Shown here piece by piece: positions 18,458 through 27,180 of a stretch of 64,000 bases of DNA. The DNA is from Streptomyces sp. RKAG290 (GTDB lineage: Bacteria > Actinomycetota > Actinomycetes > Streptomycetales > Streptomycetaceae), in assembly GCF_023701695.1 (NCBI RefSeq), contig NZ_JAJOZC010000001.1, forward strand, positions 7,067,894-7,131,893. Reading direction: 5' to 3'. The notes below the pieces were generated by a model. The model was not told where the DNA came from. It saw nothing but the letters and a program-made list of their open reading frames with translations, and did no database searches. The position numbers and the translations under genes were made by a program. The first letter of the stretch is position 1; the number at the start of each line of letters is the position of its first letter.

Positions 18458-19096
18458 ATGTGCTGGAGTGCGACCGCCGACCTTGTCGCGGGCACCGCCG
18501 TCGCGGCGATCGGTGCGGCCTGCGTCGCACGCACCCGCCGGGCCCGGGACCTGCCGCTGGCCGCACTCCCGCTGCTGCTGGGCGCCCACCAGATCGTCGA
18601 GTCCGCGGTCTGGCGCGCGGACGGCGGCACCGGCCCGGCCACCGTGGCCTGGGCCGTCATCGCCCTGCCGCTGCTGGCGCTGTGGGTGCCGCTGGGCGTG
18701 CTGTGCTCCGCACCGCCGCACGCCCGACGCCGGCTGACGGTGCCGCTGGTGGCCGGGGCCGCGACGGCCGCAGCCCTCGGGTACTGCCTGGCCGCCCGGC
18801 CCGTGACCGCGGAGATTCGCGGTCACACCCTCGGATATGTGCTGGACCTGCCGCGTCCTGAGCTGCTCGTCGCGGGCTATCTCCTGGCCACGGTCGGTTC
18901 GTTGCTGATGTCCGGCGACCCGTGGCTGCGGTGGCTCGGTGCGGTGGTCGCGGGCGGCGCCGCCGTCTGCGCCGCCCTGTGGCGACTGGAGTTCATCTCG
19001 ACCTGGTGCGCGTTCGCCGCCGTGTGCTCGGTGGTCCTGCTCGGCTGGTCCGGGCGGCGCCCCGCCACCTCGCCGACCCCGCCCGTCGTGCCATGA
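18458..19096 (+). CDS. DUF6629-like membrane protein
   Basis: A 212-residue protein opening with MCWSATAD, with about seven hydrophobic segments through residue 195 and a Pro-rich tail. The CWSA start, followed by LGAHQIVESAVW and SEC-like helix spacing, resembles a family of actinobacterial seven-helix membrane proteins (DUF6629). Function is not known. ATG 18458 has only a weak GGGTGA upstream. It is followed by palindromic element E. Confidence 0.65.
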   Translation: MCWSATADLVAGTAVAAIGAACVARTRRARDLPLAALPLLLGAHQIVESAVWRADGGTGPATVAWAVIALPLLALWVPLGVLCSAPPHARRRLTVPLVAGAATAAALGYCLAARPVTAEIRGHTLGYVLDLPRPELLVAGYLLATVGSLLMSGDPWLRWLGAVVAGGAAVCAALWRLEFISTWCAFAAVCSVVLLGWSGRRPATSPTPPVVP

Positions 19097-19135
19097 CGCG
19101 CGGGGCCGGGGCCCTGGTCAGGGTCCTTCGGGGCC

Positions 19136-19311
19136 AGGGCGTGTTTTGAAAGTCCCGCCTGCCCGGCGGCGCCTGGCACGCACGCTCGCGGCGTTGCGGA
19201 AATGCCCTAGTAGCTCCGCTACGAGGCCACTTCCGCGCCTTGCGATCGCACGCACCAGGCGCCGCCGGGCCCGCCCTTCGGGCGGACGACGCTACTTTCA
19301 AAACACGCCCT
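19136..19311. repeat. Palindromic element E (GGGCGTGTTTTGAAAG ends)
   Basis: A 176-base element with perfect 18-base inverted ends, AGGGCGTGTTTTGAAAGT and ACTTTCAAAACACGCCCT. A second nested inverted repeat follows inside them (GGCGGCGCCTGG / CCAGGCGCCGCC). The core has GCTCGCGGCGTTGCGG and CGCGCCTTGCGATCG, the same core words as in elements A and D although the ends differ. It encodes nothing, and its right end supplies the TAG stop of the aidB-like gene. Confidence 0.85.
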
Positions 19312-21010
19312 AGCCCTCGCCGAAGTGCCGGGCCACGATCGCCGCGGTGTCCGTGCCGCGCGGCAGGATCCCGTACTGGTGACCACGTTCCTCACCGAGC
19401 CGGGCCTCGACGAACGCCTCGGCCATCGGCGCGGGGGCGTGACGCAGCATCAGCGAGGACTGCAGGGCCAGCGCCATGCCCTCGACCGTGGCCCGCGCGC
19501 GGGTCTGCGCCGCGACCGGATCGCGCAGGCCCTCGGCGAGCTCCCGCCGCAGCCGGCCGAGGTGCGCGTCCAGTACGGGACTTGCCCCGGCCGTGGCCGC
19601 CAGCTCGGCCCAGAACGCGTCCAGCGACTGCGGGGTGCGGGCCATCCCGCGCAGCACGTCGAGCGCGATGACATTGCCCGAGCCCTCCCACACCGCCATC
19701 ACCGGCTGCTCGCGGTAGCGCCGGGCCAGCGGCCAGTCCTCGGTGTAGCCGTTGCCGCCCAGGCACTCCAGCGCCTCGTAGGCATGGTGCGGGCCGCGCT
19801 TGCAGATCCAGTACTTCGCCACCGCGGTGGCCAGCCGGCGGAACATCACCTCCGACTCCCCGCTGCCGCCCTCGTACGCGTGCGCCAGCCGCATCGATGT
19901 CCAGGTCGCCGCCTCCGCCTCCAGCGCCAGGTCCGCGAGGACCGCGGTCATGGCAGGCTGGTCGGCCAGCCGCGCGCCGAACGCGCTGCGGTGGTGCGCG
20001 TGCCAGAGCGCCTCGGACACCGACTGGCGCATCCCGGCGGTGGTGCCGAGCACACAGTCGAGACGGGTGTGGTTGACCATCTCGATGATGGTGGGCACGC
20101 CGCGGCCGGGCTCACCGACGCGCACCGCCCAGGTGTCGTCGAACTCGACCTCGCTCGACGCGTTCGACCTGTTGCCCAGCTTGTTCTTCAGCCGCTGCAC
20201 GCGGAGGGTGTTGCGGGTGCCGTCCGGCAGCACCCGCGGGACCAGGAAACAGCCGAGCCCCTCCTCGGCCTGGGCCAGGACCAGGAACGCGTCCGACTGC
20301 GGCGCCGAGAAGAACCACTTGTGACCGGTGAGCAGATGGGCCCGGCCGTCCGGGTCGCAGGCCACCGGGAGCGCCCGGGTGGTGTTGGCGCGGACGTCGG
20401 ACCCGCCCTGCTTCTCCGTCATCCCCATGCCGAAGGTGAGGCCTGACTTGTCGCCCGGAGCGATCGGCCGGGAATCGTAGGAACGGCTGAGCAGGCCCGG
20501 CAGCCAGTCCCGGCCCACCTCGGGATCGCGTTGCAGGACCGGGACCACGGCGTGCGACATCGACATCGGGCAGGCGTGGCCCGGCTCGATCTGCGCGAAC
20601 AGCATGAAGGTCGCCGCCCGCGCCACGGCGGCGCCCGGCTTGGGGTCGGCCCAGCCGGCGGTGTGCGCCCCGTGCCGCACGGCCGCGCCGATGACCTCGT
20701 GGTAGGCGGGGTGGAAGTCGATCTCGTCGACCCGGTTGCCGTACCGGTCGTGCGTGCGCAGGACGGGCGGGGAGGTGTGGGCGAGCTCGGCGTTCGTCTG
20801 GAACGCCTCCGAGCCGACCAGCCGGCCGATCCCGTGCAGCTCCGGCTCGTGCCAGTCGGCGCCGAACGTGGCGACGGCTTCGGTGAGGGGCACGTTGGTG
20901 CCGTACTCGTCGAGGCCGCTGCGGGGCGGCGCCTGGTTGGTGACCTCATGCGTGCGGTGCGGGGCCGCGGTCCCGGTGTGCGGGCCGGCCGGGTGTGCGG
21001 TGGTGGTCAT
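19310..21010 (-). CDS. aidB: AidB-like acyl-CoA dehydrogenase-fold protein
   Basis: A 566-residue acyl-CoA dehydrogenase-fold flavoprotein. It is close to E. coli AidB along its length: FGMGMTEKQGGSDVRANTTRA, TGHKWFFSAPQSDA, RLKNKLGNRSNAS, LGGNGYTEDWPLARRYREQ and VWEGSGNVIALDVLR. AidB is induced during alkylation stress, binds DNA through its C-terminal part and is thought to protect DNA or destroy alkylating agents. The start ATG 21010 overlaps the stop of the upstream TetR gene (ATGA), so expression is coupled. The N-terminal 35 residues are a disordered tail not found in E. coli. The stop codon lies in the end of palindromic element E. Confidence 0.9.
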   Translation of the reverse strand: MTTTAHPAGPHTGTAAPHRTHEVTNQAPPRSGLDEYGTNVPLTEAVATFGADWHEPELHGIGRLVGSEAFQTNAELAHTSPPVLRTHDRYGNRVDEIDFHPAYHEVIGAAVRHGAHTAGWADPKPGAAVARAATFMLFAQIEPGHACPMSMSHAVVPVLQRDPEVGRDWLPGLLSRSYDSRPIAPGDKSGLTFGMGMTEKQGGSDVRANTTRALPVACDPDGRAHLLTGHKWFFSAPQSDAFLVLAQAEEGLGCFLVPRVLPDGTRNTLRVQRLKNKLGNRSNASSEVEFDDTWAVRVGEPGRGVPTIIEMVNHTRLDCVLGTTAGMRQSVSEALWHAHHRSAFGARLADQPAMTAVLADLALEAEAATWTSMRLAHAYEGGSGESEVMFRRLATAVAKYWICKRGPHHAYEALECLGGNGYTEDWPLARRYREQPVMAVWEGSGNVIALDVLRGMARTPQSLDAFWAELAATAGASPVLDAHLGRLRRELAEGLRDPVAAQTRARATVEGMALALQSSLMLRHAPAPMAEAFVEARLGEERGHQYGILPRGTDTAAIVARHFGEG

Positions 21011-21666
21011 GACGGGGTTCCTGTCTGCGTCCGTGGGCGGGTCGGCGGTCGGCCGGGTCGGTCGGCGGCTCCGACCGCCCTGAGGCACCACGCGGTGATG
21101 CCGTCCACCACCGCGGTGGGGTCGGCCCGTTCACCGACGGGGGAGAGCGGTCCGAGCAGCGCCTCGCCGACCGCCCCGATCAACGCGGCGGCCGAGAGCT
21201 GCGGATTCTGCTCGGGCAGCTCGCCGGCGGCGACGCCGGCCGCCACCGCCGACTCGGCGAGCGCGTGATAGCCGCGCCGATACGTGAGCCGCTCCTGCTC
21301 GACGAGCGGATCGACCGGCTCGGCCAGCAGCGCCCAGGCCGTCCGGGGACTGCGCAACGCGCGGTACGAGAACGCCTCGACCAGCGCCCTCAGCTGCTGT
21401 GCCGCGCCACTCCTGGCGTGCACCGCCTCCTGTACGGCGGTGAGCTCGTGACCGGCGACATGCCGGAAGACCGCGGCCAGCAGCTCCTGCTTGGAGGCGA
21501 AGTGGTTGTAGACGCTGCCGGTGGCGACGCCGGCCCGCTCCGCGAGCGCGGAGATGCCGGTGGCGGCATAGCCGCCCTCGGCGAGCAGCTGCCGTGCCGC
21601 CTCCAGCAACCGCTCCCGGTGCGCGAGCCGGGTCGCCTCGGTGCGGGCGGTGGATCGGTAAGCCAT
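21007..21666 (-). CDS. TetR-family regulator
   Basis: A 219-residue regulator with the N-terminal TetR helix-turn-helix (AARQLLAEGGYAATGISALAERAGVATGSVYNHFASKQELLAAVF, residues 23-68) and an all-helical ligand domain. It is the first gene of a two-gene unit with aidB and overlaps it by four bases, so autoregulation of both genes is likely. The C-terminal 20 residues are Pro/Arg-rich. The ligand is unknown. Confidence 0.92.
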   Translation of the reverse strand: MAYRSTARTEATRLAHRERLLEAARQLLAEGGYAATGISALAERAGVATGSVYNHFASKQELLAAVFRHVAGHELTAVQEAVHARSGAAQQLRALVEAFSYRALRSPRTAWALLAEPVDPLVEQERLTYRRGYHALAESAVAAGVAAGELPEQNPQLSAAALIGAVGEALLGPLSPVGERADPTAVVDGITAWCLRAVGAADRPGRPPTRPRTQTGTPS

Positions 21667-22123
21667 GGTCTGAACCCCGATTCATTACTTGCGTACCACT
21701 CAACCACTCCTGGTCCCGCCGGGCAATCGCTCCTCTCGTCCGATGTTCGAGGGAACATCGGTGCGGTCTTTCCGTGGGTAAGGGAACGCGCGTTCAGATC
21801 CGGCCGTGCGGTAGCTGTTACAGATTCAATGACCGGATCCGAGGGCCCGGTGCGGACTTGCCATGGGCGGTGCTCCGGCGCGTCGGCCCGCGTCAACCCG
21901 GCGCCGTACGGCTGGATGCAGCGGACAGGAATTGACAGGTACCCGGAGGATTCGGTGTGTGCCGCTTACAAACGCCTGTGACGGAAATGTCCGCACTTCG
22001 TAACACGCACCGGGGCGGTGTCCTCCGGCCCGGCAACCAGGCCAAAGTGTGGTTTCTCGGCATCACGCCGGGACCGAACAACGCCCGGATCGCAAGGCCC
22101 GGGCCTGCACCTGAGGGGTCTTC
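21667..22123. promoter_or_regulatory. Divergent intergenic region (TetR / lamin-tail gene)
   Basis: A 457-base gap expected to hold the TetR promoter/operator and the promoter of the lamin-tail gene. The 60 bases next to the TetR start contain GAATCATTACTTGCGTACCA-like AT-rich sequence (on one strand, near 21680-21700). I cannot define a palindromic operator with confidence and see no small gene. Confidence 0.35.
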
Positions 22124-22618
22124 ATGTCCCGTTCCGCACGGCGGATCACCGCCACCGTTCTCGCTTCCGGCGCACTGCTGGCCGCCGCCGCACTCCCGGC
22201 GGTCGCAGACGGCCACGGCCACGACCGCGACCACGGTCACGGTCACAGCCAGCCGGCGCCGCGCTCGGCCGTCGTCCTGGGCGCGGTCCAGTACAACAGC
22301 CCGGGTCGCGACAACGGCTCGAACCGTAGCCTGAACGGTGAATGGGTCACCGTCACCAACACCAGCCGCCACACGGTCAACCTGCGCGGCTGGACCCTCA
22401 GCGACGAGAGCCACCGCAGCTACCGCTTCAATCTGCGGCTGGCCGGCCGTTCCTCGGTGCGTGTGCACACCGGTGTCGGCCGCGACAACAGCCGCGACGT
22501 CTACCAGGACCTCCGCCGCTACGTCTGGGACAGCAACGACACGGCGACCCTGCGGGACGACCGCGGTCACAAGGTCGACTCGAAGTCCTGGGGCCGCCAC
22601 CACGGCGGACGCCGCTGA
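22124..22618 (+). CDS. Secreted lamin-tail-domain protein
   Basis: A 164-residue protein with a signal peptide (MSRSARRITATVLASG ... AVADG), a short His/Asp-rich segment (GHGHDRDHGHGH, about residues 30-41, potentially metal-binding) and a lamin-tail domain. That domain shows the typical strands VVLGAVQYNSPG, NGEWVTVTNTS, VNLRGWTLSDES and YRFN. Bacterial lamin-tail domains are small Ig-like beta-sandwiches found on secreted proteins, often with nucleases; here the domain stands alone. A strong terminator follows at 22669. Confidence 0.85.
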   Translation: MSRSARRITATVLASGALLAAAALPAVADGHGHDRDHGHGHSQPAPRSAVVLGAVQYNSPGRDNGSNRSLNGEWVTVTNTSRHTVNLRGWTLSDESHRSYRFNLRLAGRSSVRVHTGVGRDNSRDVYQDLRRYVWDSNDTATLRDDRGHKVDSKSWGRHHGGRR

Positions 22619-22668
22619 ACCGCTGACGGCCGCCCCCTGAACCCGGGGCTGCCGTCGGCTTCCTGACC

Positions 22669-22705
22669 GCGGCGCACCACGGCCCACCCGGCCGTGGTGC
22701 GCCGC
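22669..22705. terminator. Terminator between convergent genes
   Basis: A 16-base perfect stem, GCGGCGCACCACGGCC and GGCCGTGGTGCGCCGC, with a CACCC loop, between the lamin-tail gene and the SpoIIE-like gene. Confidence 0.85.
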
Positions 22706-22754
22706 ACCTTTGCGAACGGCGGCCGCCCGTGACCCACGGGCGGCTGCCGTCGCG

Positions 22755-24830
22755 TCAGGTCCCGCCCTCGAAGGGCGGAACCTCCTGCTCGGTCCACAGG
22801 GCCTTCCCGTCGGTGCTGTAGCGGGTGCCCCAGTGGGTGGCGAGCTGCGAGACGATGAACAGGCCGCGACCGCCCTCGTCGACGGTGCGCGCATGGCGCA
22901 GGTTGGGCGCCACCGGGCTGGTGTCATGGACCTCGCAGGTGAGGGTGCGGTCCAGCAGAAGCCGCAGGTGCAGCGGGGGAGTGCCGTAGCGCACGGCGTT
23001 GGTGATCAGCTCGCTCACGATCAGTTCGGTGGCCTCGATCGTCTCCTCGTCGAGGTGCCACCCTTCGAGCCGGTCCCTCACCAGCGTGCGCGCGACTGCG
23101 GGCGTGGTCGTGTCATGGGCCAGCTCCCATGTCGCGACCCGGTCGGGCGGCACGACTCCGGTCCTGGCGAGGAGCAGCGCTGCGCCGTCGGGATGGGCGT
23201 CTGCGGGCATGTTGTAGACGATCGCGTCGCACAGCTGCTGCAGACCGCGGTCCGGATAGGCGAGTGCGTCCTGCACCCGGGCCACCGACCGGGCGCCCGT
23301 CAGCAGCGAGCCGGTGAGGAACGCCAGCACGCTGCCCTCCTGGAGCTCGATCGTCGCGGTGGCGAAGGGGGCGCTGTCCTCGGAGAACAGCGGCGGCCCC
23401 TCCGGTACGTCGAGGACGAGCGGGCGGCCGTCGGGTGCGACGGCCACCGGCGCCGGATGCCCCGCCCGCGCCACGGTGCAGGTCCGGGAGAACGGGTCGT
23501 AGACCGCGTACATGCAGGTCGCGGTCAGGGACTGGCGGTGCAGCGAGTCGCCGGGCGGCAGCGACCTGCGCTCCTGCGCCAGCCGGTCGGCGGTGTCGTT
23601 GAGCCGGGCCAGCACCTCGTCCGGCTCCAGGTCGAGGCCCGCCAGCGCGTGGATGACCGTGCGCAGCTGCCCCATGGTGATGGCCGTCTGCAGTCCTTGC
23701 CCCTCGACATTGCCGATGATCAGAGCCGTACGCGCACCGGACAGCCCGATGGTGTCGAACCAGCAGCCGCTGTTGCGCCCCGGGAGCAGCACCTGCGCGG
23801 TCTCCACGGCGATCCGGGCACCGTCGTGCTGGGGGAGCAGCCTGCGCTGGACCGTCGACGCGATCACGTGGTCGCGCTCGTAGCGCCGGGCGTTCTCGAT
23901 GCTCAGCGCCGCGTGGGCGGCCGCCGTCAGGGCGAGGGCGAGGTCGTTCTCGTCGTACGGCTCGCTGCCACCGCACCGGTAGAGACTCACCAGGCCGAGG
24001 ACCGCGCCGTGCAGCTTCAGCGGCACCACGATCAGGGAGTGGGCCCCCGCCGCCTCGACCATCCGCGCGGTGTCGGGATCGGCGTCCAGCCACGTGGTGT
24101 CCGGGCCCAGCGCGGCCAGCCGGGGGCGCAGGTCGGTGACGGCGAGCGCGAACGGCGTGCGGGCGGGGAGCCGCCGCATCTCGCCGGCCAGGCCGTGGCC
24201 GCCCAGCCCCCGCTGCGCCGCGCGTCGCAGTGGGACCTCGCGTCCCAGCGGACTCAGCGGCGGATCCGAACCTCGCAGTACCTCGTCCACGACCTCGACC
24301 ACGGCGAGCTCCGCGAACCGTGGCACCATCGCCGCGACGAGCCCCTCACAGGTCGCCGCCACATCCAGCGAGTGGCCCACCTCTCTGCGTACCGCGGCCA
24401 GGCAGTCCGCCCGGGAACGCGCCTTCTCCCGTTCGTTGACATCCACGACCGACGCCAGCAGACCGAGCGGATGACCCGCCGGGCTGTCCAGACGGTGCAC
24501 GGTGACCAGCAGGCTGCGATTGGGGCCGGGTGCCCCCATGAGCCGCCCGCGGGTCAGCCGGTCGAGCACGGGCTCACCGCTCTCCAGCACCGCGCGCAGC
24601 AGGTCCTCCGACTCCTCCGGGTCCTCGAGCCGGTACGCCTCGGTGAAGTACAGCCCCACGATCTGCTCGGCGGCGACCGCGTCGGACAGGGAGTTGACGC
24701 GCTTCACCCGCAGCTCCGTGTCCAGCACGTGCAGGCCCACGGCGGACTGGCTGAACAGGGTGTCCAGGAGCGCCACCGCCATGACGTCGCCCGCGGTCGC
24801 CCCAGGGACCGGTGCACCGGCGTCCGACAC
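22755..24830 (-). CDS. PAS-GAF-SpoIIE-HATPase protein with degenerate phosphatase domain
   Basis: A 691-residue cytosolic regulator. Domains in order are PAS (about 15-130), GAF (about 150-310), a PP2C/SpoIIE domain (about 320-545) and an HATPase_c anti-sigma kinase-like domain (about 560-685). The HATPase part keeps ELITNAVRYG (N box) and DEGGRGLFIV (G box). The phosphatase part has lost canonical metal ligands: the usual GDVxGHG reads GNVEGQG, the usual TDGL reads TGSLL, and the terminal DD pair is missing (HPDGAALLLAR). It is therefore probably catalytically dead or weak, acting as a scaffold or through its kinase domain. GTG 24830 was chosen because PAS homology begins right after it; the upstream codons are low-complexity. 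Confidence 0.85.
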   Translation of the reverse strand: MSDAGAPVPGATAGDVMAVALLDTLFSQSAVGLHVLDTELRVKRVNSLSDAVAAEQIVGLYFTEAYRLEDPEESEDLLRAVLESGEPVLDRLTRGRLMGAPGPNRSLLVTVHRLDSPAGHPLGLLASVVDVNEREKARSRADCLAAVRREVGHSLDVAATCEGLVAAMVPRFAELAVVEVVDEVLRGSDPPLSPLGREVPLRRAAQRGLGGHGLAGEMRRLPARTPFALAVTDLRPRLAALGPDTTWLDADPDTARMVEAAGAHSLIVVPLKLHGAVLGLVSLYRCGGSEPYDENDLALALTAAAHAALSIENARRYERDHVIASTVQRRLLPQHDGARIAVETAQVLLPGRNSGCWFDTIGLSGARTALIIGNVEGQGLQTAITMGQLRTVIHALAGLDLEPDEVLARLNDTADRLAQERRSLPPGDSLHRQSLTATCMYAVYDPFSRTCTVARAGHPAPVAVAPDGRPLVLDVPEGPPLFSEDSAPFATATIELQEGSVLAFLTGSLLTGARSVARVQDALAYPDRGLQQLCDAIVYNMPADAHPDGAALLLARTGVVPPDRVATWELAHDTTTPAVARTLVRDRLEGWHLDEETIEATELIVSELITNAVRYGTPPLHLRLLLDRTLTCEVHDTSPVAPNLRHARTVDEGGRGLFIVSQLATHWGTRYSTDGKALWTEQEVPPFEGGT

Positions 24831-25044
24831 GTCGCACCCCCATGAGGCTCCGCCACCCCGGTGAATCGGCAGCTCTGCGGACAGCCTGCGCACCCGTGGC
24901 CCGGCCCGCCACCGTGCCGGGGCAGACGGGTGAACCCCTCTCCCCGCGCGCCCGCCGCGAACAGGAGACGGATGGACGGCAACCTTCCCGGGCCCGGCGG
25001 CCACTGAGGTGACACAACCGCCCCCACTCCGGAAGGCACCTACC

Positions 25045-26934
25045 GTGGCTCCTGCGCATCCCCGATCCCCCCGCGGACGCCGCACCACCCGGACCCGCAC
25101 CCTGCTCGGCGCGGTGACGGCGGGTCTGCTGGCCGTCGCCGGACTGGCCGTCTCGGGCCAGACCTCGCATGCCGCGACCGTACGCCAGGCCGAGGCCCTG
25201 GACCGCGGCGTCGTCAGCGTCCACACCGATGCCGGCAACCTGATCAGCTGGCGCTGGCTGGCAACCGACGCCGACGACGTCTCCTTCAACGTCTACCGGG
25301 CCGGTACCAAGGTCAACGCGTCGCCGGTCACCGGTTCGACGAACTACTTCCACGCGGGGGCACCCAACTCCGCGGACTACACCGTGCGCGCGGTCGTCGC
25401 AGGCGTCGAGCAGAGCGACTCCGTGCACGCGATCCAGTTCCGCACCGGCTACAAGGACGTGCCGATCAGCCCGCCCGCCGGAGGCACGACCCCCGACGGG
25501 GTCGCCTACACCTACGAGGCCAACGACGCGTCCGTCGGCGACCTCGACGGCGACGGCGCACTCGACTTCGTACTGAAGTGGCAGCCCACCAACGCCAAGG
25601 ACAACTCCCAGTCCGGCTACACCGGCAACACGATCGTCGACGGGATCACACTCGACGGCACCCGGCTCTGGCGCATCGACCTGGGCCGCAACATCCGCTC
25701 CGGCGCGCACTACACCCAGTTCCAGGTGTACGACTACGACGGCGACGGGGAGGCCGAGGTCGCGATGAAGACCGCGGACGGCAGCGTCGACGGCGAGGGC
25801 AAGGTGATCGGCAGCTCGTCCGCCGACCACCGCAACTCCTCGGGCTACGTCCTGACCGGGCCGGAGTACCTGACCATGTTCAACGGCCGCACGGGCGCGG
25901 CCATGGGCACGGTCGACTACGTCCCCGCCCGCGGCACGGTGTCCTCGTGGGGCGACAGCTACGGCAACCGCGTCGACCGCTTCCTCGCGGGCACCGCCTA
26001 CCTCGACGGGGCCAGGCCGTCACTGATCATGGCCCGCGGCTACTACACACGTACCGTCATCGCCGCCTGGGACTGGCGAGGCGGCGCGTTCACCCGGCGC
26101 TGGACCTTCGACACCAGCAGCTCGACCAACTCCGGCAAGGGATACGACGGCCAGGGCAACCACCAGCTCTCGGTCGCCGACGTCGACGCCGACGGCAAGG
26201 ACGAGATCGTCTACGGCGCCATGGCCGTGGACGACAACGGCAACGCGCTGTGGACCACGAAGAACGGCCACGGCGACGCCATGCACGTCGGCGACCTCGA
26301 CCCCTCCCGTGCCGGGCTGGAGGAGTTCAAGGTCGACGAGGACGGTTCGAAGCCCTCGTCATGGATGGCGGACGCGAGGACCGGCCAGATCATCTGGTCG
26401 ACGCCTGCCGCCGGTGACAACGGGCGTGGTGTCAGCGACGACATCTGGCCGGGCAGCGCCGGCGCCGAGTCCTGGTCGGCCGCGGCCGACGGCCTCCGCA
26501 GTCCCAAGGGCGCCGTCGTCGCGAGCCGGAAACCCTCCAGCTCCAACTTCCTGGCCTGGTGGGACGGCGACACCACCCGCGAACTCCTCGACGGCACCCA
26601 CATCGACAAGTACGGCACCTCCGCCGACACCCGGCTGCTGACCGGCGCATCGGTCCACTCCGGCAACGGGACGAAGTCCACTCCCGCGATCTCCGGCGAC
26701 CTGTTCGGCGACTGGCGCGAGGAAGTGGTCTGGCCGACCACCGACAACACCGCGCTGCGGATCTACTCCACGCCGTACGAGACCGGCACGAAGATCACCA
26801 CCTTGCTCCACGACACCACCTACCGCGCGGCCCTGGCCTGGCAGAACACCGCGTACAACCAGCCGCCGCACCCGAGCTTCTTCATCGGCGGCGGCATGGC
26901 GACGGCGCCGCGGCCGAAGGTGTCGACGCCGTAG
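25045..26934 (+). CDS. Rhamnogalacturonan lyase (polysaccharide lyase family 11)
   Basis: A 629-residue secreted enzyme that cleaves the rhamnogalacturonan I backbone of pectin by beta-elimination. After a Tat/Sec-like signal (RSPRGRRTTRTRTLLGAVTA ... SHAATVRQ) comes the PL11 fold. It has an FN3-like start (LDRGVVSVHTDAGNLISWRWL) and repeated calcium-binding propeller loops: DLDGDGALDFVLKW, DYDGDGEAEVAMKTADG, DVDADGKDEIVYGAMAVDDNG and GDLFGDWREEVVW. GTG 25045 has GGAAGG eight bases upstream; GTG 25009 is an alternative twelve codons earlier. It stands alone with no transporter beside it. Confidence 0.92.
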   Translation: MAPAHPRSPRGRRTTRTRTLLGAVTAGLLAVAGLAVSGQTSHAATVRQAEALDRGVVSVHTDAGNLISWRWLATDADDVSFNVYRAGTKVNASPVTGSTNYFHAGAPNSADYTVRAVVAGVEQSDSVHAIQFRTGYKDVPISPPAGGTTPDGVAYTYEANDASVGDLDGDGALDFVLKWQPTNAKDNSQSGYTGNTIVDGITLDGTRLWRIDLGRNIRSGAHYTQFQVYDYDGDGEAEVAMKTADGSVDGEGKVIGSSSADHRNSSGYVLTGPEYLTMFNGRTGAAMGTVDYVPARGTVSSWGDSYGNRVDRFLAGTAYLDGARPSLIMARGYYTRTVIAAWDWRGGAFTRRWTFDTSSSTNSGKGYDGQGNHQLSVADVDADGKDEIVYGAMAVDDNGNALWTTKNGHGDAMHVGDLDPSRAGLEEFKVDEDGSKPSSWMADARTGQIIWSTPAAGDNGRGVSDDIWPGSAGAESWSAAADGLRSPKGAVVASRKPSSSNFLAWWDGDTTRELLDGTHIDKYGTSADTRLLTGASVHSGNGTKSTPAISGDLFGDWREEVVWPTTDNTALRIYSTPYETGTKITTLLHDTTYRAALAWQNTAYNQPPHPSFFIGGGMATAPRPKVSTP

Positions 26935-27180
26935 CCGCGAGACCACGATTCGGCGGCGCGGATGAGAAGGCGGCTGCGGGTGATCCATCCGCAGCCGCTC
27001 CCGCCTCACCCCGCAACACCCCATCCAAAAAGGAGAATTGCCCGCCCCAAAGCCACCCGTAACGTGCCTTGAGCCCCGTCGCTGACGCCGGTCGGGGCGA
27101 TCCCCCCGGCACTGGTCATCGCCCGCAATACAGCTGGTGCATCCACCGTGTGTTAGACACGTGGTAACCAGAGGGGCATT
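26935..27180. other. Intergenic region
   Basis: A 246-base gap between co-directional genes. The last 60 bases (TGCATCCACCGTGTGTTAGACACGTGGTAACC region) contain a short inverted repeat, CGTGTGTTAGACACG, at 27149-27163, just before the TTG start. It could be an operator, but this is weak. Confidence 0.3.

Noticed and set aside
19136..19311. Element E as a tRNA, small RNA gene or insertion sequence
   Set aside because: No tRNA arms or anticodon stem and no transposase. It is a long palindrome with end repeats.
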